Shown: positions 1 through 8,062 of the stretch, in pieces
Position numbering within the stretch: the first letter of the stretch is position 1
How the letters are laid out: each line of letters opens with the position of its first letter
Origin: Neolentinus lepideus HHB14362 ss-1
Taxonomy: Eukaryota > Basidiomycota > Agaricomycetes > Gloeophyllales > Gloeophyllaceae
DNA: 18,681 bases
Direction of reading: 5' to 3'
Assembly: GCA_001632425.1 (NCBI GenBank)
Contig: KV425593.1
Coordinates: 229,633 to 248,313 of the forward strand
Notes under the pieces: generated by a model
Database searches by the model: none
Told to the model about the DNA's origin: nothing
What the model saw: the letters and a program-made list of their open reading frames with translations, nothing else
Translations under genes and position numbers: made by a program

Positions 1-38
1 CACTAGCTACCAAAAGTGCGAAATTGTTTGTACCTATT

Positions 39-65
39 TGGCTACTGTGGCTACTGTGGCTACTG
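39..65. repeat. 9-bp tandem repeat, three perfect copies
   Basis: The unit TGGCTACTG is repeated three times without a mismatch at 39-47, 48-56 and 57-65. It lies directly downstream, in gene orientation, of the last recognisable codons of the ABC-class ATPase on the minus strand. It therefore sits where that gene's reading frame is lost or enters another intron. Confidence 0.9.
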
Positions 66-94
66 AAATGTGTCCGATACAATACAATCCTAAC

Positions 95-681
95 AGTAAT
101 CGCATAACGCGGTGGTCCTATTACAAGAGCATCAGCACATTTTTTGATAAAGAAGGTCTGTTACCGTGATTACCGCGTACGTGTGGAATATAAAGAGGAG
201 GGAAACTTGGCTGTCGCGTGCTCTATACGTAGCCTGAGTCTACTCGGAGGTGCGTAGGGATCATTTTGGACGTGGTCAATAAACAATAGTGAACTTGGAT
301 ACTTCCAGCACCCTAGACTCTTATATTCAGTCTCTGCTTGATGTATACAGCTGAAACACGTTTTACCTTCCAAGTCCCGATATGCTGGATATGGCTTGCC
401 ATTCATCTGCTCGAGTCGGTTGACGAGCTCATCGTTTAATCTGACAGCTGAGACGGTTGTGATTTCACATATTTTGTTAGGAAAGTGACATCTACCCTGG
501 TCGAAACGCTGCTTTTTCCTGCTTAGCGGCATCGCAGGCGATGCAGTAGGGTGCGCGTGTGCATTCCCTCTCCCTCTCCCGCGACCTCCATAGAGATTTC
601 GATAGTATGCTCCACGACCTATGTGTTTTGGTTTAGCTAATGTCAAAGAGTATATCGAGTACTTTTGAATGTACCGGACAT
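95..681 (-). CDS. Predicted ATPase of the ABC class (ABC_N domain), 5' part only
   Basis: Proposed exons are 681-675, 618-496, 447-367, 312-174 and 117-95, separated by introns of 56, 48, 54 and 56 nt. The first coding exon is only 7 nt (Met-Ser plus one base). The spliced protein begins with a Gly/Arg-rich stretch containing AYYRNLYGGRGRGRG. It then carries hallmarks of the COG3044-type ABC_N domain: PYPAYRDLEG, a GCW motif, and LFIDHVQNDPYAPPSRLRLR, ending near RTTALCDY. The family is a predicted P-loop ATPase of unknown cellular role. The Walker motifs lie further downstream and are not in the window. After codon 124 the direct frame meets a TAG at 90-92. Either a further intron with a weak GTTAGG donor starts at 94, or the gene is broken here. 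No ATG occurs in the long unspliced frame upstream, which supports the 681 start. It is divergent from the F-box gene. Family assignment is fairly firm; intactness is unknown. Confidence 0.72.
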
Positions 682-1176
682 CGTGAACTTCCACAGCCGA
701 ATGCTGAATGTAGTAAAAAAATTTGGAAAGGGAAGAAAGGTTGTGATTGGCTTATTGAGTGATGTGGCCGGTCTGCAAGCCCAGATGCACAACTACAGCA
801 TTAATATGCATAGTAAAAGCACGCATTCGCGAGACTCAGATTATGAGCCCGTATATAGGCCCGTGTCTACGTGACATTGCCCTTTCTGGGGGCTTACATA
901 ACTCCGCTCATATGCCCTCCGGCGCGGCGGCAATAGCCGCAAAGCGGGCCGCCGTGCCACACTGGAACTTTGCCACAACAGCTCCTTTACTTTGACTTCT
1001 ACGCGTCGCGACCTCAGCACTCGACGCATCATCTCAACAAAAATATTTTGGGCAAGGTAATGTACTAAGCGACTGACTATGGATTGACTAGTGCTCATCT
1101 AGTCAAGGAATCTAGATTGCAACAATCGGCACTACCTTACCTTTTCATAGGTATATTAAAATTTGAAGAGAACCAG
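682..1176. other. Intergenic region between divergent ATPase and F-box genes
   Basis: This 495-bp stretch separates two divergent start codons and must hold both promoters and 5' UTRs. No convincing coding sequence is visible. The frame of the F-box gene is open back to 1084 but has no ATG before 1177. A TACTAAG string and nearby AG dinucleotides at 1060-1150 would allow a 5' UTR intron, but this is not established. Confidence 0.5.
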
Positions 1177-2742
1177 ATGTCTTTCGGAACTATTCAAGAT
1201 GAAATTGAACTTTTGAGCAGTATGGATGTTGAAGCGCAGCAGCAACCGAAGACCGTACGAGCATCAACATCCGCTCGTGACGCTCAAGCTCGAGCTCTGT
1301 ATCTCCACAACTCGCGCAATCTGCCAAACTGTCTTCCACCAGAAATCCTTGGAGAAATATTCCGCGCTTTTAGAAGCGAGGACTACAGCTACTGCCTATT
1401 GTCTCTTACCCATGTCTGCCGCCACTGGCGCGCAGTTGCTACTGGCGACCCGAGGTTGTGGTGCAAGCCCGCGCACTCAAATCCAAAGTTGGTGACAGAA
1501 ATAATACGACGGAGCAAAGGCACCGGCCTACACCTTGTCCTTATTTCCAATAGAAACTCACAATTCCAAGGCCCATTGCCTCCGAGGGGACAGAATTGGA
1601 ATGAGGCCCTACGCATCCAACTTGCTAATGTCGAGCAGGCTGTCTCCATCAAACTTGATATCAACTCCTGGACGATCAAGAGGTGGCAGCTCCAGAACCT
1701 TCACAAACCTGCTCCGCTGCTAGAATCGCTGCACATCTACGACGCCAAGTTCTTGCACAGCGACGCGGATCTGATAAAGCTTTTCCAGGGTCACGCGCCT
1801 CGCCTTCAGCGCCTGTTTCTGCACAATTGCGACCTCCTCTGTGCGCCATCATTGTTCCGAAACCTCAGGTCACTCAACATGGAGATGAAGTCGGTTACTT
1901 GCAGCAAACTGCTTACGGTGCTGAGCAGCGCACCGCTGCTCGAACGCCTCACTATCCATTCGCTAGGACTGAAGTACAGCGAAGGGGAAATGACAGGAGT
2001 AGTCCGTGAAAGGCCTGAAATTGTCAGTCTGCCTCATCTTCGGAAACTGTCCGTCATAAATGGTTCTCTGGATGCGTGCGTACACATGATATCGCACCTG
2101 CACGTCGCTCAGCCCATCTCCCTCGTTCTGGAGAAGATTGCGTACAACGTCCGGACAGAGCAGCTACCCCTGGCCGTGCAAGTCATCGACTCCTTGATCA
2201 CAGGCGGCTCAACGATACTGCCCAAGGCGGCATCAATCTATGTCCACTTCAATGTCACCCTCTCTGTATGGGATACCAGCAAAACTTTTCACACCTCTCT
2301 CGACATTCTGCCCGGTCTGCGGCTGCATTCATCGAAAATTTGGTATCGCGACCTCTCGCTCTCGGGTATCCGCGCCCTACGCATCACCCTGTCGAACGAT
2401 GACTGGTGCCTCACAGATATCCCTGAGCTTCTCGGTGCCATGACCCAAGTTGAGACACTCCAGCTCTCTAACAATTTTGCGATGCAAATGATTCCAATGC
2501 TCGCAACGAAACAGCGCGCCCAGAGACCAGGACATCCGGGCCTTTTCCCCAGCTTGACTTGCTTGAGAACCAGTGCCGAACTCGACAATCTGACCATGAT
2601 GGAGGATATCCTCACTTATGTGCGGGAGCGGTGTGAAGAAGGTGCACCGATTCGGCACCTCGGTGTACACCGCAAGTCATTCCCAGACGTGGACATAGAG
2701 GCGGAGTTTGCATGTTTCGTTACGAAGCTTTCAATTTTCTAA
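1177..2742 (+). CDS. F-box domain protein
   Basis: This is an intronless gene of 521 codons. The N-terminus (about 1-48) is polar and helical. It is followed by a typical Agaricomycete F-box at residues 53-95, with LPPEILGEIFRAF, then LTHVCRHWRAVATGDPRLW. The remaining 420 residues contain leucine-rich stretches such as LPHLRKLSV and LFPSLTCLRT, as in fungal F-box proteins with degenerate LRR-like C-termini. By family knowledge it should bind Skp1 through the F-box and present a substrate to an SCF ubiquitin ligase. The substrate cannot be told from sequence. The start at 1177 is the first ATG in the frame; the open frame extends upstream without another ATG. Such genes form large, fast-changing families in mushrooms. 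Function is inferred from the domain only. Confidence 0.9.
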   Translation: MSFGTIQDEIELLSSMDVEAQQQPKTVRASTSARDAQARALYLHNSRNLPNCLPPEILGEIFRAFRSEDYSYCLLSLTHVCRHWRAVATGDPRLWCKPAHSNPKLVTEIIRRSKGTGLHLVLISNRNSQFQGPLPPRGQNWNEALRIQLANVEQAVSIKLDINSWTIKRWQLQNLHKPAPLLESLHIYDAKFLHSDADLIKLFQGHAPRLQRLFLHNCDLLCAPSLFRNLRSLNMEMKSVTCSKLLTVLSSAPLLERLTIHSLGLKYSEGEMTGVVRERPEIVSLPHLRKLSVINGSLDACVHMISHLHVAQPISLVLEKIAYNVRTEQLPLAVQVIDSLITGGSTILPKAASIYVHFNVTLSVWDTSKTFHTSLDILPGLRLHSSKIWYRDLSLSGIRALRITLSNDDWCLTDIPELLGAMTQVETLQLSNNFAMQMIPMLATKQRAQRPGHPGLFPSLTCLRTSAELDNLTMMEDILTYVRERCEEGAPIRHLGVHRKSFPDVDIEAEFACFVTKLSIF

Positions 2743-3234
2743 TGTAGACGCATGCTGCGCTTGCATTGTGTTGGCTACATATGTATTCATCAATAGATGT
2801 CTTGATTTTTTCTATCGTCGCTTTAAAGACGGGTATCTTAGCTGCAAAGGCCACTATCATATATACGTGCGGGGTTATGTGGTATGCCACCCGCCATAAT
2901 CTGACCTCTGAAAGGCAAAGAGCCACAATATTGGCTTGAAAATGTCTTCGGGAACCTAGAGTCGTCAGTCCTAGCCTTAATATATTTTGTATCGCGAGAT
3001 TCTCCGCGAACTTGAATCTATCGCCGTGACGGTGATTGGCAACTCCAGAACGGAAAATGCCGGGAGTGGTGGCTTCCTCTGGTGGCAGTGCTCTTACGTC
3101 ATATCACGTTCCTACATAGCCAGTGCCACCAGTATTTATGAGTCTTCCGCAGGCAGATGTGATTTTTACTCTAGCTCTCTCTGTTCCGCTCGCTCTTGAC
3201 AGTTGTATCATCCCAATTTGAACTACTCATAAAA
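2743..3234. other. Intergenic region upstream of the MscL gene
   Basis: This 492-bp stretch holds the 3' end of the F-box transcript and the promoter of the MscL gene. No coding region is supported on either strand. A TTACGTCA octamer is at 3094-3101 and an AT-rich TATTTATGAG stretch lies near 3134. Nothing else was recognised. Confidence 0.5.
3094..3101 (+). promoter_or_regulatory. CRE/ATF-like octamer TTACGTCA upstream of MscL
   Basis: TTACGTCA (reverse complement TGACGTAA) is the core bound by fungal ATF/CREB bZIP factors. It is 134 nt upstream of the MscL start codon. The match is exact but short, so chance occurrence is possible. A link to osmotic-stress control would be inference. Confidence 0.3.
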
Positions 3235-4027
3235 ATGGATACGCAAAGGCCCTGGGACGACACGCGGCAAACTCTCCTTCACGGCGAGCAGACAGTGGCC
3301 AAACGCGTCAAGTCTGTGTGGAAGGGCTTTACTGGTACGTACAGCATAGTATTGATGGTTCGACGGGGACTACGACGAAGAATTTTGACAAATTGTAAAA
3401 TAGAATTTGCCCTCAGAGATAGTGTTCTCGAGGTTGCTGTCGGTTTGATGTGAGTCACTCCATTTGAAGTCATATATACGTTGGAACTATAAGGTCGTGA
3501 ATAGGATCGCTTCGGCGTTCACGACCGTGGTCAACTCCTTTGTCTCTGATGTTATACTGCCACCCATCTCGCTACTGCCGTTCATGTCACACAAGAATCT
3601 TCCGGAGAAGTTCGCTGTCCTGAGGAGAGGACACAACGCCACCGCTCACTACAACACCCTGAAGCAGGCAGAAGACGATGGTGCAGTGACACTTTCCTAT
3701 GGGTATGCCTTTTAACAATCTTTAATACACGTAGTTTCTGACGAAATACTGTAGTCTATTTCTTGATCATCTTCTGAACTTCGTCGGCCTCGGCCTTGTA
3801 TTATACGCCATTGCCAACGTCTACGCCGCTGTCTCGCATGATTCTATCATCAAGCACACAGTAAGATGTATCTACTGTAGGAAAGAGATATCTCAGAAGG
3901 TACGCAAATAACCAGTGGCTTTTCGGCTGCATGGTCGTACTAATATGTAATTTTTCAGGCAAGACGCTGTGCTTTCTGCACGGGGTGGCAGGATGGCAGA
4001 GATGACAGAGAATCCAGCGCCCTTTGA
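3235..4027 (+). CDS. mscL: Large-conductance mechanosensitive channel (MscL family) with C-terminal zinc-ribbon motif
   Basis: Five exons (3235-3334, 3404-3449, 3505-3702, 3755-3899, 3959-4027) encode 185 residues. The four introns are 69, 55, 52 and 59 nt, and all phases agree. The core matches bacterial MscL: EFALRDSVLEVAVGLM at 34-49 and IASAFTTVVNSFVSDVILPP at 50-69 form TM1. TM2 is near 117-141 (FLDHLLNFVGLGLVLYAIAN). The loop between them is longer than in bacteria and contains an N-glycosylation sequon (NAT). The tail carries C153, C156, C167 and C170 as CIYC and CAFC, a zinc-ribbon-like pair. The family opens a wide pore when membrane tension rises and releases solutes on hypo-osmotic shock. 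The membrane used in this fungus is not evident. At 185 residues it is longer than the roughly 136 of the E. coli protein. It converges on the gene at 4283-4960. Confidence 0.93.
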
Positions 4028-4282
4028 ATTAGAAAGCGCATGATTAACGAATTATTGACGGCACTCTGACGAGATTGAGCAACATCGCTGTATTCAATAC
4101 ACGCATACACCCATTTCTTGTTCCTCATCAGCTTAGCAGATATCGCTCGCTCCACAGTGACCCTCGAAAGGCGCACGAGTAACCGACGATTTCCCTATGG
4201 TACTCCTGAACTAAAGATAAAATCTCTCGCATACTCACAATCCTGGAAGAAGGTAACCTAAAGCAAATCGGAAATCCAACTC

Positions 4283-4960
4283 TTAACCATGCATTTGGCG
4301 CATCCTCCACAAGAGCTTCGTATCAATCTTGGTCCATCCATCGAACCTTCCTTCCCTCATCTCTTTACACCGTTCCTCAAAGAACTTCATATGGTACTCC
4401 AGTACCGCCTCCCGCTTCATCGCATACATGCTCGGCGACGCGATTGTCTTCAAATCACCAGCATATTTCCGTCCTAATTCCTTCATCTCAGGAACGTACT
4501 CACCCAGGACAGCGAAGTACTCAAACAAAGGCCGGAAGAGTGTGTGCGTTTCGGGGTACTCGGCCACCCACGACGGTGTCGGGCAGGTCGTATAGGTTGT
4601 GGCGCGGAGGTGCTCTATGAAGGTGCGCCTCTCCTCGATGTGATCAAGCTTGTAGATGTCCCAGGCCTTCAGAGTGTGGCTGAGGATGGCGTCGAGTGTG
4701 GCGTCGTCGACGTGTGGCGGGCGGTAGCCTGGGTGTGGCCACGCGCGGATGTCGACGTGTGGCGGCCTGCCTGTCTCTGAAACTGAAGACGTGATTATAA
4801 CTGGAGGAGATGGTACGAAGATGACACGAGGCCTATTTGATATGGCGAGTTGCTCGAGGAGAGGGCCGAGCTCATCGACGGTGGCATTGTCGACCTCCAC
4901 ATCTGTCATGATGACCTCAGGTACGTTTGGAGACATGGAAATATCTGTAGAGAGCAACAT
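4283..4960 (-). CDS. Uncharacterised fungal protein, paralogue A
   Basis: This single-exon gene of 225 codons belongs to no family I can name. It is clearly homologous to the gene at 13606-14478. Residues about 86-221 align with 142-273 of that protein. Shared blocks include PTPSW(V/I)AEYP, a YxPxMxELGxxY block, LEYH followed by FF or AFF, and MRxG(R/I)(F/Y)DGW. The aromatic, charged core suggests a soluble globular domain. There is no signal peptide or membrane segment. The N-terminal 85 residues are Pro/Val/Ser-rich and differ from the paralogue, which is longer. The ATG at 4960 is the first in the frame and lies 121 nt from a TATA element. A second Met at residue 9 could also serve. Catalytic residues are not evident. 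Confidence 0.85.
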   Translation of the reverse strand: MLLSTDISMSPNVPEVIMTDVEVDNATVDELGPLLEQLAISNRPRVIFVPSPPVIITSSVSETGRPPHVDIRAWPHPGYRPPHVDDATLDAILSHTLKAWDIYKLDHIEERRTFIEHLRATTYTTCPTPSWVAEYPETHTLFRPLFEYFAVLGEYVPEMKELGRKYAGDLKTIASPSMYAMKREAVLEYHMKFFEERCKEMREGRFDGWTKIDTKLLWRMRQMHG

Positions 4961-5764
4961 AGTGAGCTATGACTTTTGAGACACCAATGGTCGCATGTGT
5001 GCACCAACCTGTATGGTATGCGACACGGGAGGAGAGAATGTTTGATCGCGAGTTTATTGGGAAGGTTACCGTGATTTGATCTTTTATAGTCCGTTGAGCC
5101 ACAGGTTCACAGCATTGCCGGAAATGGTGCACTTTGACGCATGTTGTCCATGCGGAGTTGATGTGTGGCTCACATCATTCTTTGTTGCCGACACTAGAAG
5201 CATAGTAAGCACTGATACCCAGCGAGGCTACGGGGCCTAGTGCAATTCTCGAGAGTGATTTACCGTGGAACAGGTGCATGGTGGAAGTGAAGGATAGTGG
5301 CAGAACACTGCGTGACTGAACGGGTCTATTGTGAGTGCTCATCGCATTGTCTACCGGGTCTCATATCAAGTTATCAAACGAGGCCCCCATGACATCCTGT
5401 TATTAACCGTAAAACAACTGATTATTAACAACTGGTGGTCAAAATATAGGTTGCTAAAGGAGCTCTATAGACACAACACTACGTATTATTACAGCGCCCG
5501 CCTCACCCGGACCAAATCGGTTTGCAGAAGCACGCGTCGGCGGCATCCGGACGCGTGGCATGAGGAAGTCAGAAAACCTCTTACGATTCCCGAAACTGGC
5601 TGAAACTTGTTCTGCGCCTTTATTTTGGAAAAGCGCAAGAAATCAAGAACAAGCCAAAGCCCACGACATCTGTCTCTGCGCTATCCAGAGAGGACCTTAG
5701 CAACAGAATCCGGTGGGTTCTGCAGAATGGACTTACGGTCCTTCCATCGCATCAGCAAGCTATT
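4961..5764. other. Intergenic region between paralogue A and the P450
   Basis: This 804-bp stretch contains the promoter of the gene at 4283-4960 on its left and the 3' flank of the P450 on its right. The middle (5390-5500) is AT-rich with two TTATTAAC-containing stretches. An open plus-strand frame at 5331-5603 starts with GTG and has low-complexity composition, and I do not accept it as a gene. No transposon ends were recognised. Confidence 0.45.
5081..5088 (-). promoter_or_regulatory. TATA box of paralogue A gene
   Basis: TATAAAAG on the minus strand lies 121 nt upstream of the ATG at 4960. The paralogue at 13606-14478 has a closely matching CTATAAAG element at a similar distance, which supports both calls. 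Confidence 0.5.
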
Positions 5765-7992
5765 CTAGTTGACCCGACGAACCCGAAGAGGCATCTTGCA
5801 ACCTTCCTCACCAGCAACGGTGGGCCTAGGGAGGATAGACGCCCTGCTAATGATCTTCGTTCCAGGCCCGTCGCGCAGCTCGAACGTGAAGTTCCGAATG
5901 AGGACGAATACCACAGCCTAGTACAGCCGATCTGAACATACGGGGACAGGAGGCACACAAGACAGACAGACAGACCTTGATCTCGGCCAGCGCGAAACCT
6001 CTCCCAATGCACTTTCTAGGCCCATCAATGAACGTGAGCAAGTGTCGATGACCTTGGATTTCCGTAACCTTCTTCGGGAGGCCTGCCTCGTCCAACCACC
6101 TTTCCGGAACGAACTCCTTAGCGTCAGGTCCCCAATTGGCTTCTAAACGGTTCATGCAGGCAATAGGAATAGTAATCTGAGTGCCCTTGGCCACTGAAAT
6201 GCGATCGACTTCTTCCCCATCCGCAGTGGTTATAGGTGTGCTGAGAGGGATCACATCGTCTTCGACCGCCTTTTCGGTCGTCAATCCGGATGCAAGATTC
6301 AAAGATGGAAGATGAGTCCGAGGCAGATAGGCGAGTGATTTACATACCACACGCCACGTCTCGTCCAAGGGAGGCCAAAGCCTCAGAATTTCATGGACTA
6401 CAGCATCAAGATAGGGCAAATCACTGTTCAGCTGGTCCCAAATTGGGTCCGAAGCAGGGAAGGTGGACAGAAGCTCTTCTCGCAATTTTGCTTGCTTGTC
6501 CGGATACCGAGACAACTCGATCAGGATCCACTTGCGTGCACACATGAGGATGGCAAATGGATACGAGAGGTCAAAACATACAGTAATTGTCGCTAGATAG
6601 AGCGATTAATATATCGCAGACACGAACTGATGTGATATGAGTGTACGGACCTGAGGTTGATTCGTATCCTCCGAGAAGCAACGCTTTCATCTGCGAAACT
6701 TATCTGCACCTAAACTCCGGTCACAGGACTGTTGCTTACCTGCGATATGACTTCTTCCATGTCGAAGCCCGAACTGGAAGCTGCATCTCCGGCTTTAACT
6801 ATTCCAGAAGGTGAGGACCTCAACCATGATCTGTTCTTCGTCATACTCACTGAGAAGACCAATGATCGAATTATCCTGATGCTTCGCATTATCACCGTCG
6901 TTAGCTTTTTGATACCTAGCGATCATTTCCTGAGAAATCTCCGTCATGCTATCGTTCAATCTCCTTGTAAGCTCACTACGCGCATTGGGGACTTTGCGCA
7001 AGACCGGAAAGATGGGCTCCAGAATGAAGGATATCACGGCAAAAATCGAAGGCCGGACGGTGCTGAAAGATTCAATGATCTCTGCAATAGCGAGGTGGTT
7101 GCCGCGCAGAGCGCCAAAGTCGTGCGAGAAGCCGGCTATCCCGATACTATCCAGCCTGTTCACGCTATTCTATGACCGAGTCCGCTAGCCAGGTACGAGC
7201 TACAAGACTTACGAAACCCGGTTCGTCCTATTTTCAAATGGATGATTCACGAGAAGAAGTGCGAGCAGACGTTATCACCTACCAATCTTGAACGTCAATC
7301 ACTAGTTCATCCGATTCGCTGTCTTGAAACAACGCCTCCCAAGCGGTCTTGACCTGTAAACCAGCCTTGGTAAGCTTACACGCGCCGCAAATTAGTGTGA
7401 TGTCACTGTGCCTTATATCCCGAGTCAAAGAAGACCGACGTCAAATTCCGTATCGCTGAATTGCTGAACGCAGGAGCAACGACACGGCGCTGCCTGAGAG
7501 GGCCACCCTCAGCTTGGTGCTCTATGATATTGCATTGCAGCGACCAACCTTTTGTGGTCTCCTCCTTCGGCCCACAGTAGTCCACGTCCGACCTATTTTG
7601 CTGGTTAGTAATACGAAAGACAAAGTAAATGTACTCACAATCTTCTCGAGGGCAAGCCTCAAGTAAGTTGCCTTGACATAGGTTGTTGTCTCCTTCGAAT
7701 AGTAGTGAGATAGGGCCTTTGGGTCGGCCAACATAATCTTCTGAGAGCCCAAGAGACCAGGCAACCGGAAAACAGGGCCATATTCAGCGATCCACAGCTC
7801 AGACAAGTCTAGCAATTTCGTAGAGCGGGCCATAAAATTCTGAATGTGCCATAAAAGGCTGCGGCGCGGTGGACCGTTCAACGGAGTGTTCATCGTCTTT
7901 TGCCTCAGCCTGAGGATAGTCCGGTATAACACCAGGACAATTCCAGCATAAAGGAGCAGAGATGTTGGACTAGAGTCAAAAGTGTTACCCAT
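5765..7992 (-). CDS. Cytochrome P450 monooxygenase, microsomal (class II)
   Basis: Twelve exons: 7992-7639, 7592-7549, 7493-7412, 7353-7283, 7227-7213, 7155-6851, 6798-6740, 6690-6651, 6592-6582, 6530-6348, 6269-5976 and 5917-5765. They encode 536 residues, a normal P450 length. An N-terminal membrane anchor (about 10-28) is followed by a polar stretch and a Pro-containing hinge. Diagnostic motifs are GGYEST in the I-helix (317-322), the K-helix ExxR (E374, R377), PERW (443-446) and the heme loop FIDGPRKCIG with ligand Cys475. A C-helix block GRGLLWAEGG leads into HKRQRR. The enzyme should hydroxylate a hydrophobic substrate with electrons from the ER reductase; the substrate is unknown. Two exons are only 15 and 11 nt. 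The intron at 7411-7354 appears to start with GC. No frameshift or stop interrupts the model. I do not assign a CYP family number. Confidence 0.93.
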
Positions 7993-8054
7993 CGCGGCGT
8001 GGTTCTGCACTGGAGGGGAGGAAACCTGAAAGGTCTTAAATTCATTGGCGATGG

Positions 8055-8062
8055 TTTTATAT
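8055..8062 (-). promoter_or_regulatory. TATA box of the P450 gene
   Basis: ATATAAAA on the minus strand lies 63 nt upstream of the P450 start codon at 7992. Distance and sequence fit a fungal core promoter. Transcription start is not known. Confidence 0.45.

Noticed and set aside
2076..2402. Plus-strand Arg/His/Pro-rich frame of 108 codons inside the F-box gene
   Set aside because: Shadow frame of the F-box coding sequence with no ATG-supported or family-like content.
3235..4027. Bacterial contamination as the source of the MscL-like sequence
   Set aside because: Four introns with correct phases interrupt the gene, and flanking genes are fungal.
5331..5603. Plus-strand frame of 90 codons in the gap before the P450
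   Set aside because: No ATG at its start, no recognisable motif, AT-rich low-complexity first half.
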